This document shows positions 8,262 to 17,096 of a stretch of 64,000 nt of DNA, one piece after another. The stretch's first letter is position 1. Each line of letters begins with the position of its first letter. The position numbers were made by a program, and so were the translations under genes. Source of the DNA: an uncultured Bacteroidota bacterium (lineage in GTDB: Bacteria > Bacteroidota > Bacteroidia > Bacteroidales > P3); the NCBI GenBank assembly GCA_902784865.1, contig CACZWL010000013.1, forward strand, positions 1-64,000, given 5' to 3'. Under the pieces are notes generated by a model, which worked only from the letters and a program-made list of their open reading frames with translations, did no database searches and had not been told where the DNA came from.

Positions 8262-8290
8262 AAAAAAAGCCCCCTTTTTCAAAAGAGGGC
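8262..8290 (-). terminator. Intrinsic terminator in the restriction-operon leader
   Basis: On the minus strand GCCCTCTTTT pairs with AAAAGGGGGC (one T:G pair) and is followed by seven T. It lies between the operon promoter and the methylase start codon 40 bp downstream, so it either ends a separate small RNA or attenuates the operon. Confidence 0.85.
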
Positions 8291-8423
8291 GTGAATGGGA
8301 TTGGGATACCTTGGCTTAGCACGACCAATCAGACGACAATCACAGTTCACGCCCTATGTGTTAGCGCAAACATCCGTGTTCGCCTGATCGCTGATTCTTG
8401 TTCGATGTGCTAATTCGGTATCC
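8263..8423 (-). ncRNA. Structured leader RNA upstream of the restriction operon (candidate attenuator or small RNA)
   Basis: Nested complementary segments predict a long hairpin on the minus-strand transcript: GGATACC (8423-8417) with GGTATCC (8310-8304), TTAGCAC (8413-8407) with GTGCTAA (8322-8316), and AATCAG (8396-8391) with CTGATT (8332-8327). A further perfect 9-base match, GGGCGTGAA (8354-8346) with TTCACGCCC (8295-8287), overlaps the 5' arm of the terminator and could act as an antiterminator or pseudoknot. I do not recognise a known riboswitch. A 6S-like RNA ending at this terminator is an alternative reading. Confidence 0.6.
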
Positions 8424-8528
8424 TCAGCCTAATCAAGGATGTTATTTACTAATTACTATTTTTATTCTATTGTTATTCTTTTTGTTAGCAATCAATTTCT
8501 AGTATTGGGTATATGCCAAATGCAACTG

Positions 8529-8560
8529 CAAAGATACAATTATTTTTTGATTCTGCCAAA
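8529..8560 (-). promoter_or_regulatory. Bacteroidota-type promoter of the restriction operon
   Basis: TTTG (8560-8557), 20-bp spacer, TATCTTTG (8536-8529) on the minus strand. This is a full match to the primary sigma consensus of the phylum and implies a leader of about 300 nt before the methylase. Confidence 0.8.
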
Positions 8561-8571
8561 TATGAATTATC

Positions 8572-9087
8572 TTAAGCTTGCGATTTGGCTGTGGTAATGG
8601 TTCCGATGAATATCGAGTTGGAGACGCGGCGGTTGATGTTGCGGTGGAGTTTGTCGGCTTTCTTTTCGGCGGCGGAGAGGGTGGGGATGGAGGCGGTGCT
8701 GGCGGCTTCGACGATGGCGTAGAGGTGGTAATGGATTGCGTTAGGGTGGAATGGCGTTAGTGCGTTAGGGTGGGATGGCGTTAGTGCGTTAGGGTGGGAT
8801 GGCGTTAGTGCGTTAGGGTGGAATGGCGTTAGTGCGTTAGGGTGGAATGGCGTTAGTGCGTTAGGGTGGGATGGCGTTAGTGCGTTAGGATGGAATGGCG
8901 TTAGTGCGTTAGGGTGGGATTGCGTTTGCTCCTCTTCGGTCGCAGGCCATGTCTCCTGTGGAGCCAGGCAGAATGCGTTAGGGTGTTCTGTTGCCCCGTT
9001 TCCGCATGCTGCTGCCAGCTCATCGCTCAGGTCGGGTAGTTGACTGTGACCTTGCCGTCGACTTGGACGTGAAGGATTGTCGAGGGA
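8572..9087 (-). pseudogene. Start-less reading frame ending in a conserved-looking C-terminus
   Basis: On the minus strand a frame is open from a TGA near 9088 to the TAA at 8572-8574 but has no ATG, GTG or TTG start. It runs through seven 24-bp repeats as NALTPFHP/NALTPSHP octapeptides. The final ~50 residues (YHLYAIVEAASTASIPTL, then SAAEKKADKLHRNINRR, VSNSIFIGTITT) look like genuine coding sequence, probably the last helices of a protein I cannot name. Upstream segments (SDELAAACGNGATEHPNAF) are less convincing. I read this as a gene remnant whose 5' part was lost or replaced. Confidence 0.4.
8737..8925. repeat. Tandem array of 24-bp units
   Basis: Seven complete direct repeats of TGCGTTAGGGTGG(A/G)ATGGCGTTAG and one partial unit, with only an A/G and one G/A variant position. 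There are no spacers, so it is not CRISPR. Each unit contains two GCGTTAG heptamers, related to the TTAGTGYG arrays at 9229-9255 and 9670-9765. Confidence 0.9.
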
Positions 9088-9149
9088 TCATCGAAGGATC
9101 ACCGAAGGATGGGCATGAAACAAGCACCGCCATCGCGATGCTTGTTTTG

Positions 9150-9221
9150 TACCCCCTGGGGGAATCGAACCCTCATCTAAAGTTTAGGAAACTTCCGTTC
9201 TATCCGTTGAACTAAGGAGGC
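9150..9221 (-). tRNA. tRNA-Arg (anticodon CCT)
   Basis: The minus strand folds into a cloverleaf: acceptor GCCTCCT with AGGGGGT, D stem GTTC/GAAC, anticodon stem GAAGT/ACTTT with loop TTCCTAA (anticodon CCT, reading AGG), and a T arm with loop TTCGATT. One A-C mismatch lies in the T stem. CCA is not encoded. Confidence 0.92.
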
Positions 9222-9228
9222 TTGTCTT

Positions 9229-9255
9229 GAATGTGTTAGTGTGTTAGTGCGTTAG
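9229..9255. repeat. TTAGTGYG octamer array, copy A
   Basis: Direct repeats GTGTTA-GTGTGTTA-GTGCGTTA-GTGTG lie between tRNA-Arg and the four-helix-bundle gene. They belong to the same heptamer/octamer family that fills 8737-8925 and 9670-9765. Confidence 0.75.
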
Positions 9256-9295
9256 TGTGTTCCTGTTTTCTGTTTATAACGTGTGTGTCCGCTAT

Positions 9296-9661
9296 TTATT
9301 GTGTAAGATTGTTGCGTTTTTTTACTGTTATTGAGGCGGAGTTCATCATTTTGTATATCTCCTCAAGCTGGGCTTTCATAGTGTCAAACCTATTGTTGTC
9401 AATATACCCACTTGAGTGAAATATATCGAGCCAGAAGTATGTCTCGTTAGCTTCTTTGAGCGAGATGGACAACTTGTGGACAAAATCCTGAGGGCTTTCG
9501 GAGCCTAATGCCTCGCAATAATTGGCACCGATGCTTGTCCCTGCTTTCAAGATTTGTTTCGACATGACATACTCGCCCTTGTCTCGGAGCTCATTGCATA
9601 ACGCAATCACTTCGATGGCAAATGCTTTGGCTTTTTCGTATGTCACACCCTGTGTTCTCAC
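9296..9661 (-). CDS. Four helix bundle protein (S23/23S rRNA intervening-sequence family)
   Basis: A 121-residue all-helical protein of the S23 family, with the characteristic ILKAGTSIGANYCEALGS, DFVHKLSISLKEANETYFWL, and LEEIYKMMNSA segments. Members were first seen in 23S rRNA intervening sequences and are now common free-standing genes; the related bAvd protein assists diversity-generating reverse transcriptases. No reverse transcriptase or rRNA is nearby, so its role here is unknown. The gene is bracketed by TTAGTGYG repeat arrays on both sides, which suggests a mobile or recombined cassette. Confidence 0.85.
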   Translation of the reverse strand: MRTQGVTYEKAKAFAIEVIALCNELRDKGEYVMSKQILKAGTSIGANYCEALGSESPQDFVHKLSISLKEANETYFWLDIFHSSGYIDNNRFDTMKAQLEEIYKMMNSASITVKKRNNLTQ

Positions 9662-9669
9662 TATCTGAT

Positions 9670-9765
9670 TGTGTTATCGTGTTAGTGCGTTATTGTGTTA
9701 GTGTTGTTGTGTCAGTTTTTGATTGCGTAGCCACTAACGCATTAACACATTAACGCACTAACGCA
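9670..9765. repeat. Inverted TTAGTGYG octamer arrays
   Basis: The left part reads GTGTTATCGTGTTAGTGCG and so on; the right part (9731-9765) reads CACTAACGCATTAACACATT and so on, which is nearly its reverse complement. The pair could form a large imperfect hairpin just downstream of infB. Confidence 0.7.
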
Positions 9766-9768
9766 TTC

Positions 9769-12669
9769 TTACAGTTTGCGCTTGATCTCTATCACCTCGT
9801 AGGCTTCGACGATGTCGCCGACTTTGATGTCGTTGTAGTTTTCGATGTTCAGGCCGCAGTCCTGTCCGGAGACCACCTCTTTGACGTCGTCCTTGAAGCG
9901 CTTGAGGGAGGCCAGCTTGCCGGTGTAGACCACGATGCCGTCGCGGATGATGCGCACGTTGTGGTTGCGGTTGATCTTGCCGTCGAGGCACATACAGCCT
10001 GCGATGGTGCCCACCTTGCTGATTTTGAAGGTCTCGCGTATCTCGAGGTTGGCCACGATCTTCTCCTGGGTCTCGGGGGCGAGCATGCCTTCGATGGCGT
10101 CCTTGAGCTCGTTGATGGCGTCGTAGATGATGCTATAGAGGCGGATGTCGATCTGCTCGGTCTCGGCCATTTTGCGGGCGCCGACTGAGGGGCGCACCTG
10201 GAAGCCGATGATGATGGCGTCGGCCGTCATGGCCAGCATGACGTCGTTCTCCGAGATCTGGCCGACGGCCTTGTGGATGACGTTGACCTGCACCTCTTCG
10301 TTGCTGAGCTTGATGAGCGAGTCGCTGAGGGCTTCGACCGAGCCGTCCACGTCGGCCTTGACGATAATGTTGAGCTCCTTGAAGTTGCCCAGTGCGCGGC
10401 GGCGGCCGATTTCCTCGAGGGTGAGGTGGGTCTGGGTGCGGATGCCCTGCTCGCGCTGCAGCTGCGTGCGCTTGGCGGCGATATCCTTGGCCTCCTTCTC
10501 GCTCTCCATGACGTTGAAGGTGTCGCCGGCCTGGCAGGCGCCGGTGAGGCCGAGCAGCAGCACGGGCTGCGAGGGGCCGGCCTCCATGACCTCCTGGTTG
10601 CGCTCGTTGTACATGGCGCGGACCCTTCCAGCCACGGCACCGGCCACGATGGGGTCGCCCTTGCGGATGGTGCCGTCTTCGACGAGAATTTTGGCCACAT
10701 AGCCGCGGCCCTTGTCGAGGGTGCTCTCGATGACGGTGCCTTTGGCTCGCTTGTTGGGGTTGCCCTTCAGCTCCATGATGTCGGCCTGCAGGATGACCTT
10801 CTCAAGCAATTCCTCGACGTTGAGGCCCTTCTTGGCGCTGATATCCTGGCTCTGGTACTTGCCGCCCCACTCTTCGACCAGCAGGTTCATGTTGGCCAGC
10901 TCGGTCTTGATGCGGTCGGGGTCGGCACCGGGTTTGTCAATTTTGTTGATGGCAAATACGATGGGGACGCCAGCCGACTGGGCGTGGTTGATGGCCTCGA
11001 TGGTCTGGGGCATAATCTTGTCGTCGGCGGCGATGACGATGATGGCGATGTCGGTCATCTTGGCACCACGGGCACGCATGGCCGTGAAGGCCTCGTGGCC
11101 GGGGGTATCGAGGAAGGTGATCTTGCGGCCGTCGGCAGTCTGCACCTCGTAGGCACCGATGTGCTGGGTGATGCCGCCCGCCTCGCCGGCGATGACGTTG
11201 GTCTTGCGGATATAGTCGAGCAGCGACGTCTTACCGTGGTCGACGTGACCCATGACGGTGACGATGGGGTTGCGGGTGATGAGGTCCTCGGGGCGGTCCT
11301 CCTCCTCGGTCTTGCTGATGGTGTTCAGCACGTCCTCCGAGGCGAAGTTGATGTCGAAGCCGAACTCGTCGGCGATGAGCTTGATGGTTTCGGCGTCGAG
11401 GCGCTGGTTGATGCTGACAAAGATGCCGACGGACATGCAGGTGGCGATAATCTTGGTCACCGGCACGTTCATCATGGTGGCCAGCTCGTTGGCGGTGACG
11501 AACTCGGTCACCTGGAGGGTCTTCTGCTCCTCCATCTCGCGCAGCATCTCCTCCTCCATCTGGGCATGGACCTTCTGGCGCTTCTCGCGGTTGTGCTTCG
11601 AGGTCTTCGACTTGCCGAGGGGCGAGAGGCGGGCCAGCGTGTCGCGGATCTGCTTCTCGATCTCGTTGTCGTCAATCTCGACGGGTTTCTTCTCCTCTTT
11701 CTTTTTCTTCTTCTTGCCGCCGGGACCCTGCTGCTGTGCGGCCTGCTTCTGGCTCTCCTTGCGGGCTTTTTCCTTCTCTTTGTTCTCTTTCTTGGCCACC
11801 TCGGCGCCTATCTTCTTCACCTCTTGGGCGCTGACGGCCTCTTTCTTGGTGTGCTTGCGCTTGCGCTTGCTGCCGGGGGTGTCGGCGCCGTCCTTGCTGA
11901 ACTGGCTGAGGTCGATTTTGTCGAGCACCTTGGGGCCTTCCAGCTTGGTGTACTGTGTCTCGATAAACTCTGGGGCAGGCTTGGCGGCGGGAGCCTCGGC
12001 GACGGAGGCCTCTATGGGTGCTGCTGCGGGGGCGGCGGCCACAGGGGCAGCCACCGCAGCGGCAGGGGCCGCCTCGGCAGGCTTGGCGGCTTTCTCGCCC
12101 TTCTTGCGCTTCTTCTTGTCGGGGCGCATCCGCTGGTTAATGGCGGAAAGGTCGATCTTGTCAAGCACCTTGAGGGGGCCGTTGTCCACGACCTCTTCCT
12201 CGGCGGCGGCGGGCGCTTCCTCCTCCACCTCGGGCTGCTCAGGCTCGGGCTCGGGTTCGGGCTCCGGCTCCGCGACGGGCTCGGGCTTGGGGGCCTCGAC
12301 GGGCTCCGGTTCGGGAGCTGCCACAGGCTCGGGTTCAGGCTCCGGTTCGGGAGCCGCTGCGGCCTCGGGCTGGGCCTTGGCCGACGAATAGTTCTTGATG
12401 ATGACCTCTTCGGACTCGGATTCAGAGTGCGACTTGCTGCTGACGTCAACCACGCGGTTGCCGCCGGTGACGAGCTCAATCTTGTCGGCTTCTTCCTTGA
12501 CCTTGCGCTCGCCATGGAAGGCGGTGGCCAGAAGTTCGTATTGCTCCTCGCTTATCTTGGTGTTCGGGTTGGGCTCCACCTGGTGCCCTTTCTTTGCCAG
12601 GTAGTCCACGAGGGTCTGGATTCCCACGTTGAAATCCTTGGCCACTTTGTTCAGTCGGAAACTTGCCAT
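9769..12669 (-). CDS. infB: Translation initiation factor IF-2
   Basis: A 966-residue IF-2, the GTPase that delivers initiator fMet-tRNA to the 30S subunit. The N-terminus ([20 protein letters not shown]) is the IF2_N domain. It is followed by a roughly 300-residue Ala/Pro/Glu-rich linker and a Lys-rich stretch; the linker contains two copies of VLDKIDLS. The G domain has GHVDHGKTS (G1), DTPGHE (G3) and NKIDKP (G4), then the domains II-III and C-terminal fMet-tRNA-binding domain ending EVIEIKRKL. It is the last gene of rimP-nusA-infB. The repetitive Pro-Glu codons of the linker (about 12220-12390) make it a likely site for length variation. Confidence 0.98.
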   Translation of the reverse strand: MASFRLNKVAKDFNVGIQTLVDYLAKKGHQVEPNPNTKISEEQYELLATAFHGERKVKEEADKIELVTGGNRVVDVSSKSHSESESEEVIIKNYSSAKAQPEAAAAPEPEPEPEPVAAPEPEPVEAPKPEPVAEPEPEPEPEPEQPEVEEEAPAAAEEEVVDNGPLKVLDKIDLSAINQRMRPDKKKRKKGEKAAKPAEAAPAAAVAAPVAAAPAAAPIEASVAEAPAAKPAPEFIETQYTKLEGPKVLDKIDLSQFSKDGADTPGSKRKRKHTKKEAVSAQEVKKIGAEVAKKENKEKEKARKESQKQAAQQQGPGGKKKKKKEEKKPVEIDDNEIEKQIRDTLARLSPLGKSKTSKHNREKRQKVHAQMEEEMLREMEEQKTLQVTEFVTANELATMMNVPVTKIIATCMSVGIFVSINQRLDAETIKLIADEFGFDINFASEDVLNTISKTEEEDRPEDLITRNPIVTVMGHVDHGKTSLLDYIRKTNVIAGEAGGITQHIGAYEVQTADGRKITFLDTPGHEAFTAMRARGAKMTDIAIIVIAADDKIMPQTIEAINHAQSAGVPIVFAINKIDKPGADPDRIKTELANMNLLVEEWGGKYQSQDISAKKGLNVEELLEKVILQADIMELKGNPNKRAKGTVIESTLDKGRGYVAKILVEDGTIRKGDPIVAGAVAGRVRAMYNERNQEVMEAGPSQPVLLLGLTGACQAGDTFNVMESEKEAKDIAAKRTQLQREQGIRTQTHLTLEEIGRRRALGNFKELNIIVKADVDGSVEALSDSLIKLSNEEVQVNVIHKAVGQISENDVMLAMTADAIIIGFQVRPSVGARKMAETEQIDIRLYSIIYDAINELKDAIEGMLAPETQEKIVANLEIRETFKISKVGTIAGCMCLDGKINRNHNVRIIRDGIVVYTGKLASLKRFKDDVKEVVSGQDCGLNIENYNDIKVGDIVEAYEVIEIKRKL

Positions 12670-12730
12670 ATCGAGTCCTTTCTTGTTAAGTTGAAAATTG
12701 TGAATTGAAAATTGAAACCGTTAATCTCAA

Positions 12731-13966
12731 TTATTCAAACTCGGATTTGAGTACGTCGAGCACGTGGTCGATGGTCTCTTCTTCGAGGTCGGTGCGGGTG
12801 ATGAGTTCCTGCTTCGGGAGGCTCAGCACGCTCTTGGCTGTGTCGCAGCCAATCTTGATAAGCTCGTCGATGACCCACTGCTCGATCTCGTCGTTGAATT
12901 CGGCCAAGGCCACATCGTCGTAGTCCTCGTCGGTGTCGCGGTAGACCTCGATCTCGTAGCCCACCAGTCTGGAAGCCAGCTTGATATTGTAGCCGCCCTT
13001 ACCGATGGCCAGGCTCACCTGGTCGGGCTGCATGAAGACCTCGGCCTTCTTCTCTTCCTCGTTGATCTTGATGCTGGTGACCTTGGCGGGGCTCAGCGCG
13101 CGCTGGATCATCAGGTCGGGACGCGACGAGTAGTTGATGACGTCGATATTCTCGTTGCGCAGCTCGCGGACGATGCCGTGGATACGGCCACCCTTGACGC
13201 CCACACAGCTACCCACGGGGTCGATGCGGTCGTCGTAGCTCTCGACGGCAATCTTGGCACGCTCGCCGGGCTGGCGGACGATGTTGCGGATGGTGATGAG
13301 GCCGTCGTAGATCTCGGGCACCTCGGCTTCGAGCAGGCGCTCCAGGAAGATGGGGCTGGTGCGCGAGAGGATGATGACGGGGTTGTTGTTGCGCATCTCC
13401 ACCTTCAGCACCACGGCACGCACCGTGTCGCCCTTGCGGAAGCGGTCGGCGGGTATCTGCTCGTTCTTCGGCAGGATGAGCTCGATCTTCTCGTCGTCAA
13501 GGATGAGCACCTCCTTGTTCCAAGGCTGGTAGACCTCGCCGACGATGACCTCGCCGACTTTGTCGCGGTACTTCTGGAAGATGAGGCTCTTCTCGTAGTC
13601 CTGGATCTTTCCCACCAGGTTCTGTCTGATAGACAGGATCTCGCGGCGGCCGAAGTCCGTCATGCGGATAGGCTCGGAAAGCTCCTCGCCGACCTCGAAG
13701 TCCGACTCGATCTTGACGGCATCGCTCAGCGCTATCTCGCGGCTCGGGTCGCTGACCTGACCGTCCTCCACAATGGTACGGTTGCGGAAGATTTCGAGGT
13801 CGCCCTTGTCGATGTTGACGATGATGTCGAAGTTGTCCTCCGACCCGTAGCGCTTGGCCAGCGCCGAGCGGAAGACTTCCTCGAGAATACGCATCAACGT
13901 CTCGCGGTCGATGTTTTTAAACTCCTTGAATTCCTGAAAGGAACCACTCAAATCTAACGTCTTCAT
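12731..13966 (-). CDS. nusA: Transcription termination/antitermination factor NusA
   Basis: A 411-residue NusA. The N-terminal RNA polymerase-binding region is followed by the S1 domain (VVIGEVYQPWN-K, VLILDDEKIELILP), and the two KH domains (KIAVESYDDRIDPVGSCVGV and SLAIGKGGYNIKLASRL). The C-terminal tail is short and acidic without the E. coli AR repeats, typical outside Gammaproteobacteria. It modulates pausing, termination and coupling to translation. It sits between rimP and infB, the near-universal operon order, with a 61-bp AT-repeat spacer before infB. Confidence 0.98.
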   Translation of the reverse strand: MKTLDLSGSFQEFKEFKNIDRETLMRILEEVFRSALAKRYGSEDNFDIIVNIDKGDLEIFRNRTIVEDGQVSDPSREIALSDAVKIESDFEVGEELSEPIRMTDFGRREILSIRQNLVGKIQDYEKSLIFQKYRDKVGEVIVGEVYQPWNKEVLILDDEKIELILPKNEQIPADRFRKGDTVRAVVLKVEMRNNNPVIILSRTSPIFLERLLEAEVPEIYDGLITIRNIVRQPGERAKIAVESYDDRIDPVGSCVGVKGGRIHGIVRELRNENIDVINYSSRPDLMIQRALSPAKVTSIKINEEEKKAEVFMQPDQVSLAIGKGGYNIKLASRLVGYEIEVYRDTDEDYDDVALAEFNDEIEQWVIDELIKIGCDTAKSVLSLPKQELITRTDLEEETIDHVLDVLKSEFE

Positions 13967-13987
13967 ATATTAATGATATTTATATTT

Positions 13988-14428
13988 TCAAAATTTCACT
14001 GCCACGCGGGCCGACTTGATGTCTTGGTAGGCCAGGCGCTCTTCGCGCGGGGCCTGCTTCTTGGTGCCCGCTATCGTCAGGGTGATGCCCTCGTTGTCGG
14101 CCGCGCTCAGCGTGCCGTCGAACCGCTCGCCGTCAAACATCACGACCTCCAGGTCGCGGCCTATGTTCTTGACATACTGTCGCGTAAGCTTCAGCGGCTG
14201 GTCCAATCCGGCCGAACCCACATTAAGCTCGAAGTCCTCCTCCTCGCGGTCCAGCTGGCTCTCCACCGCACGGCTCACCGCTATGCAGTCGTCGATCGTC
14301 ACCCCATTGTCGCCGTCGATGTCGACAAATATACGGTTGTCGGGCGTGATTTTCAGGTTGACGAGGAACTTGTCGCTCCCCTCCAACGCATTGTTTACCA
14401 GTTCTAATATCCTAATTTTCTCTATCAT
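13988..14428 (-). CDS. rimP: Ribosome maturation factor RimP
   Basis: A 146-residue RimP, which helps 30S subunit assembly. Recognisable segments are DNRIFVDIDGDNGVTIDDCI, SRAVESQLDREEEDFELNVG-SAG, LDQPLKLTRQYVKNIGRDLE and FDGTLSAADNEGITL. First gene of the rimP-nusA-infB operon. A terminator-like hairpin lies only 10 bp upstream of its ATG, within the leader. Confidence 0.97.
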   Translation of the reverse strand: MIEKIRILELVNNALEGSDKFLVNLKITPDNRIFVDIDGDNGVTIDDCIAVSRAVESQLDREEEDFELNVGSAGLDQPLKLTRQYVKNIGRDLEVVMFDGERFDGTLSAADNEGITLTIAGTKKQAPREERLAYQDIKSARVAVKF

Positions 14429-14433
14429 AACTA

Positions 14434-14460
14434 ATAAAAAAGAGGGTCATTCCCCTCTTC
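14434..14460 (-). terminator. Terminator-like hairpin in the rimP leader
   Basis: On the minus strand AAGAGGG pairs with CCCTCTT across a 6-base loop and is followed by TTTTTATTAG. It stands between the rimP promoter and the rimP ATG. In other bacteria this operon is autoregulated by NusA; attenuation here is an inference. Confidence 0.65.
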
Positions 14461-14470
14461 AAATTCGGTG

Positions 14471-14501
14471 CAAAGATACGAACAATTTCCGAACTGGCAA
14501 A
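14471..14501 (-). promoter_or_regulatory. Promoter of rimP-nusA-infB
   Basis: TTTG (14501-14498), 19-bp spacer, TATCTTTG (14478-14471) on the minus strand, a full consensus match, 43 bp upstream of the rimP ATG. Confidence 0.8.
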
Positions 14502-14528
14502 ATTTATTTTAAAAAAACAAAAAAAAAC

Positions 14529-14640
14529 GTCACCCCTACCCCACTCCACGGACTGCCCCTCCCCCCGGCCCGGGACCCCCGATCCGCCCCCCTCCCCTGC
14601 CATGGCCCTACCATAGACGAACCAAGGAAGAAGAGGATAC
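14529..14640. promoter_or_regulatory. C/G-tract region with a 33-bp conserved box (copy 1)
   Basis: The divergent rimP/antiporter spacer holds an A-rich run (14500-14528), then a C-rich stretch whose minus strand has at least six runs of three or more G, so it could form G-quadruplexes. It ends in a 33-bp box (14608-14640, CTACCATAGACGAA then AAGAAGAGGATAC) that recurs at 32657-32689 with 30 of 33 bases identical. From there to 14812 I see no further feature. Confidence 0.55.
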
Positions 14641-14812
14641 CCATAAGCCGCTGGTTTCCAGCCACTCGCAAACCTGCATTTTCGCCCCGTTTTCCAATTT
14701 TTGAAACAAAATTTGCGCGACACCCAACGCACTGTTTTTCAACATTTTTCGCCCTCGGCACAATAAAACGCCCGTTTCTCCGTTTGGCAAGGGTATTTAA
14801 CTTAATTTCTGG

Positions 14813-17071
14813 ATGGAAAACCTACCCGCAATATTCTCCGACCTCGCTGTCATCCTCATCGCCGCCGGCGTCATCACCGTTGTCTTCAAATGGCTCAAGC
14901 AGCCCCTCGTCCTGGGCTACATCCTGGCGGGCGTCTTCATCGGCCCCTACATCACGTGGTTCCCGGGCGTCACCGACACCGCCAACATACACGTCTGGAG
15001 CGACATCGGCATCGTCTTCCTCATGTTCGGCCTGGGCCTCGAGTTCAGCATCAAGAAGCTCAAGAAGGTCGGCGCCACCGGCGCCATCACCGCCCTCACC
15101 GAGCTGGCCATCATGTTCCTCATCGGCTCCTCTGTCGGCAAGCTCCTGGGCTTCTCTTCCATGGAGTGCACCTTCCTGGGCTGCATGCTCTCCATCTCGT
15201 CCACCAGCATCATTATCAAGAGTTTCGACGACATGAAGCTCAAGCAGCAGAAGTTCGCCTCGACCGTGACCGCCGTCCTTGTGGTCGAGGACCTCGTCGC
15301 CGTGCTGCTCCTCGTCGTCCTGGGCACCGTCAGCGTCAGCAAGACCTTCGACGGCGGGGCGCTGGCCGGGCAGATGGGCAAGCTCGCCTTCTTCCTCGTC
15401 GCCTGGTTCCTCTTCGGTATCTACCTCATACCCACCTTCTTGCGCTGGATGCGGCGCTACATGAGCGAGGAGACGCTCCTCGTCCTCGCCGTCGGCCTCT
15501 GCTTCGGCATGGTCGTCCTGGCCGCCCAGGCCGGCTTCTCCACCGCCCTCGGTGCCTTCGTCATGGGTGCCATCCTGGCCGAGACCATCGAGGTCGACGT
15601 CATCCATCGCCTCGTCATGCCGCTGAAGAACCTCTTCGGCGCCGTCTTCTTCGTCTCCGTCGGCATGCTCGTCAACCCCGCCGTCCTCGTCCAGTACTGG
15701 CTCCCAATCGTCGTCATCGCCGCCACCATCATCCTCTTCAAAAGCCTCTCCGCCACCCTCGGCGTCCTCCTCAGCGGCCGCCCGCTCAAGACCGCCGTCC
15801 AGAGCGGCTTCTGCTTCTGCCAGATCGGCGAGTTCTCCTTCATCATCGCCGCCCTCGGCATGTCCATCCCCGGCTTCAACCGCGACCTCTACCCCATCAT
15901 CGTCTCCGTCTCCATCCTCACCACCTTCGTCACCCCCTACATGATCAAAGGCGCCCTGCCTTTCTACAACTGGCTCGAGCCCAAGCTCCCCGCCAAAGTC
16001 AAGCAGCACCTCTCCAACTACAGCACCCACGCCGAGAGCGACGGCGACAACCGCGTCAGCATCCGCAACTTCGTCAAGCGCCAGCTCACCAACATCCTCC
16101 TCTACGGCGTCATCCTGGCGGCCATAGCGCTCCTCTCCGCCGCCTTCCTGCGCCCGTTCCTCGACAGCCTCTTCGCCGACGCCAAGATACCGCAGATCTG
16201 GAGCCGCCTCCTCGGCATGTCGGCCACCATCCTCATCATGTCGCCCTTCCTCTGGGCCATCGCCGTCAAGAACGTCAGCAAGGAGAAAATCAAGGCCATG
16301 TTCGACACCTACCGCTTCAGCCAGGCCGTCGTCATCCCCCTCCTCGTCCTGCGCTACTTCGTGGCCCTCTTCTTCGTCGGCATGGTCGTCGGCAGCTACG
16401 TCAGCCTCGCCGTCGGCTTCCTCATGGTCATCGCCTTCATGGTCCTCCTCGCCGTCCTCTTCTCACGCCGCGCCAACGGCTTCTACGCCCAAATCGAAGA
16501 GCGCTTCCTCGACAACCTCAACTCGCGCCAGGCACAGAACTCCTTCCGCATACCCGCAGGCATGGAAAACGAATTCTCCATGGAACGCATGAGCGTCAGC
16601 CCCTACTCGCCCCTCGCCGGCCTCACCCTCGCCCAAGGCAACCTCCGCGACCGCTACGGCGCCAACATCGTCACCATCGAACGCGGCGACCAGATTATAG
16701 ACCTCCCCACCCGCGACGCACTCCTCATGCCCTCCGACGTCATCACCGCCATCGGCACCGAAGAGCAGGTATCCAGACTCCGCGCCGACATCGAGAAAGA
16801 GGCCGACGTGCTCATCCACGACCACTCCGACCACGAACTCTTCATGTACCGCTACCACGTCGAGGCCGGCGGCCCACTCTGCGGACTCCCCGTGGGCACC
16901 TCCATCCTCGCCACCCGACACCACGTCATGACCATCGCCATCGAACGCGGCGGCAAGACCATCTACAACCCCAGCCGCGACACCGTCTTCCTCCACGACG
17001 ACCTCCTCTGGCTCGTCAGCCCCGAAGACATGACCCTCAAAGGCTTCGAAAGCAAGATGGAGAAAATCTGA
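14813..17071 (+). CDS. CPA2-family cation:proton antiporter (KefB/GerN-like) with TrkA-C domains
   Basis: A 752-residue inner-membrane antiporter. The first ~390 residues form the Na+/H+ exchanger fold with about 12 hydrophobic segments; signature motifs are QPLVLGYILAGVFIGP, GLEFSIKKLKKVG, SISSTSIIIKSF and VLVVEDLVAVLLL. After a second membrane segment group (residues about 430-560) come two TrkA-C/RCK-C-like regulatory domains (LTLAQGNLRDRYGANIVTIE and YHVEAGGPLCGLPVGTS). No NAD-binding RCK_N Rossmann domain is evident. It probably exchanges K+ or Na+ for protons. Transcription likely ends in the palindromic hairpin at 17145. Confidence 0.92.
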   Translation: MENLPAIFSDLAVILIAAGVITVVFKWLKQPLVLGYILAGVFIGPYITWFPGVTDTANIHVWSDIGIVFLMFGLGLEFSIKKLKKVGATGAITALTELAIMFLIGSSVGKLLGFSSMECTFLGCMLSISSTSIIIKSFDDMKLKQQKFASTVTAVLVVEDLVAVLLLVVLGTVSVSKTFDGGALAGQMGKLAFFLVAWFLFGIYLIPTFLRWMRRYMSEETLLVLAVGLCFGMVVLAAQAGFSTALGAFVMGAILAETIEVDVIHRLVMPLKNLFGAVFFVSVGMLVNPAVLVQYWLPIVVIAATIILFKSLSATLGVLLSGRPLKTAVQSGFCFCQIGEFSFIIAALGMSIPGFNRDLYPIIVSVSILTTFVTPYMIKGALPFYNWLEPKLPAKVKQHLSNYSTHAESDGDNRVSIRNFVKRQLTNILLYGVILAAIALLSAAFLRPFLDSLFADAKIPQIWSRLLGMSATILIMSPFLWAIAVKNVSKEKIKAMFDTYRFSQAVVIPLLVLRYFVALFFVGMVVGSYVSLAVGFLMVIAFMVLLAVLFSRRANGFYAQIEERFLDNLNSRQAQNSFRIPAGMENEFSMERMSVSPYSPLAGLTLAQGNLRDRYGANIVTIERGDQIIDLPTRDALLMPSDVITAIGTEEQVSRLRADIEKEADVLIHDHSDHELFMYRYHVEAGGPLCGLPVGTSILATRHHVMTIAIERGGKTIYNPSRDTVFLHDDLLWLVSPEDMTLKGFESKMEKI

Positions 17072-17096
17072 CACCTGGCAGAGCTCCTCCAAGGCT

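Noticed and set aside
8737-8925. Possible CRISPR array
   Set aside because: Units abut without spacers and no cas genes are present, so it is a simple tandem repeat.
9296-9661. Diversity-generating retroelement accessory gene (avd)
   Set aside because: The family is related, but no reverse transcriptase, template repeat or variable target gene is present in the window.
10273-12708. 811-codon plus-strand frame opposite infB
   Set aside because: Leu/Gly/Asp/Val-rich mirror of the infB codons with no recognisable domain; a high-GC shadow.
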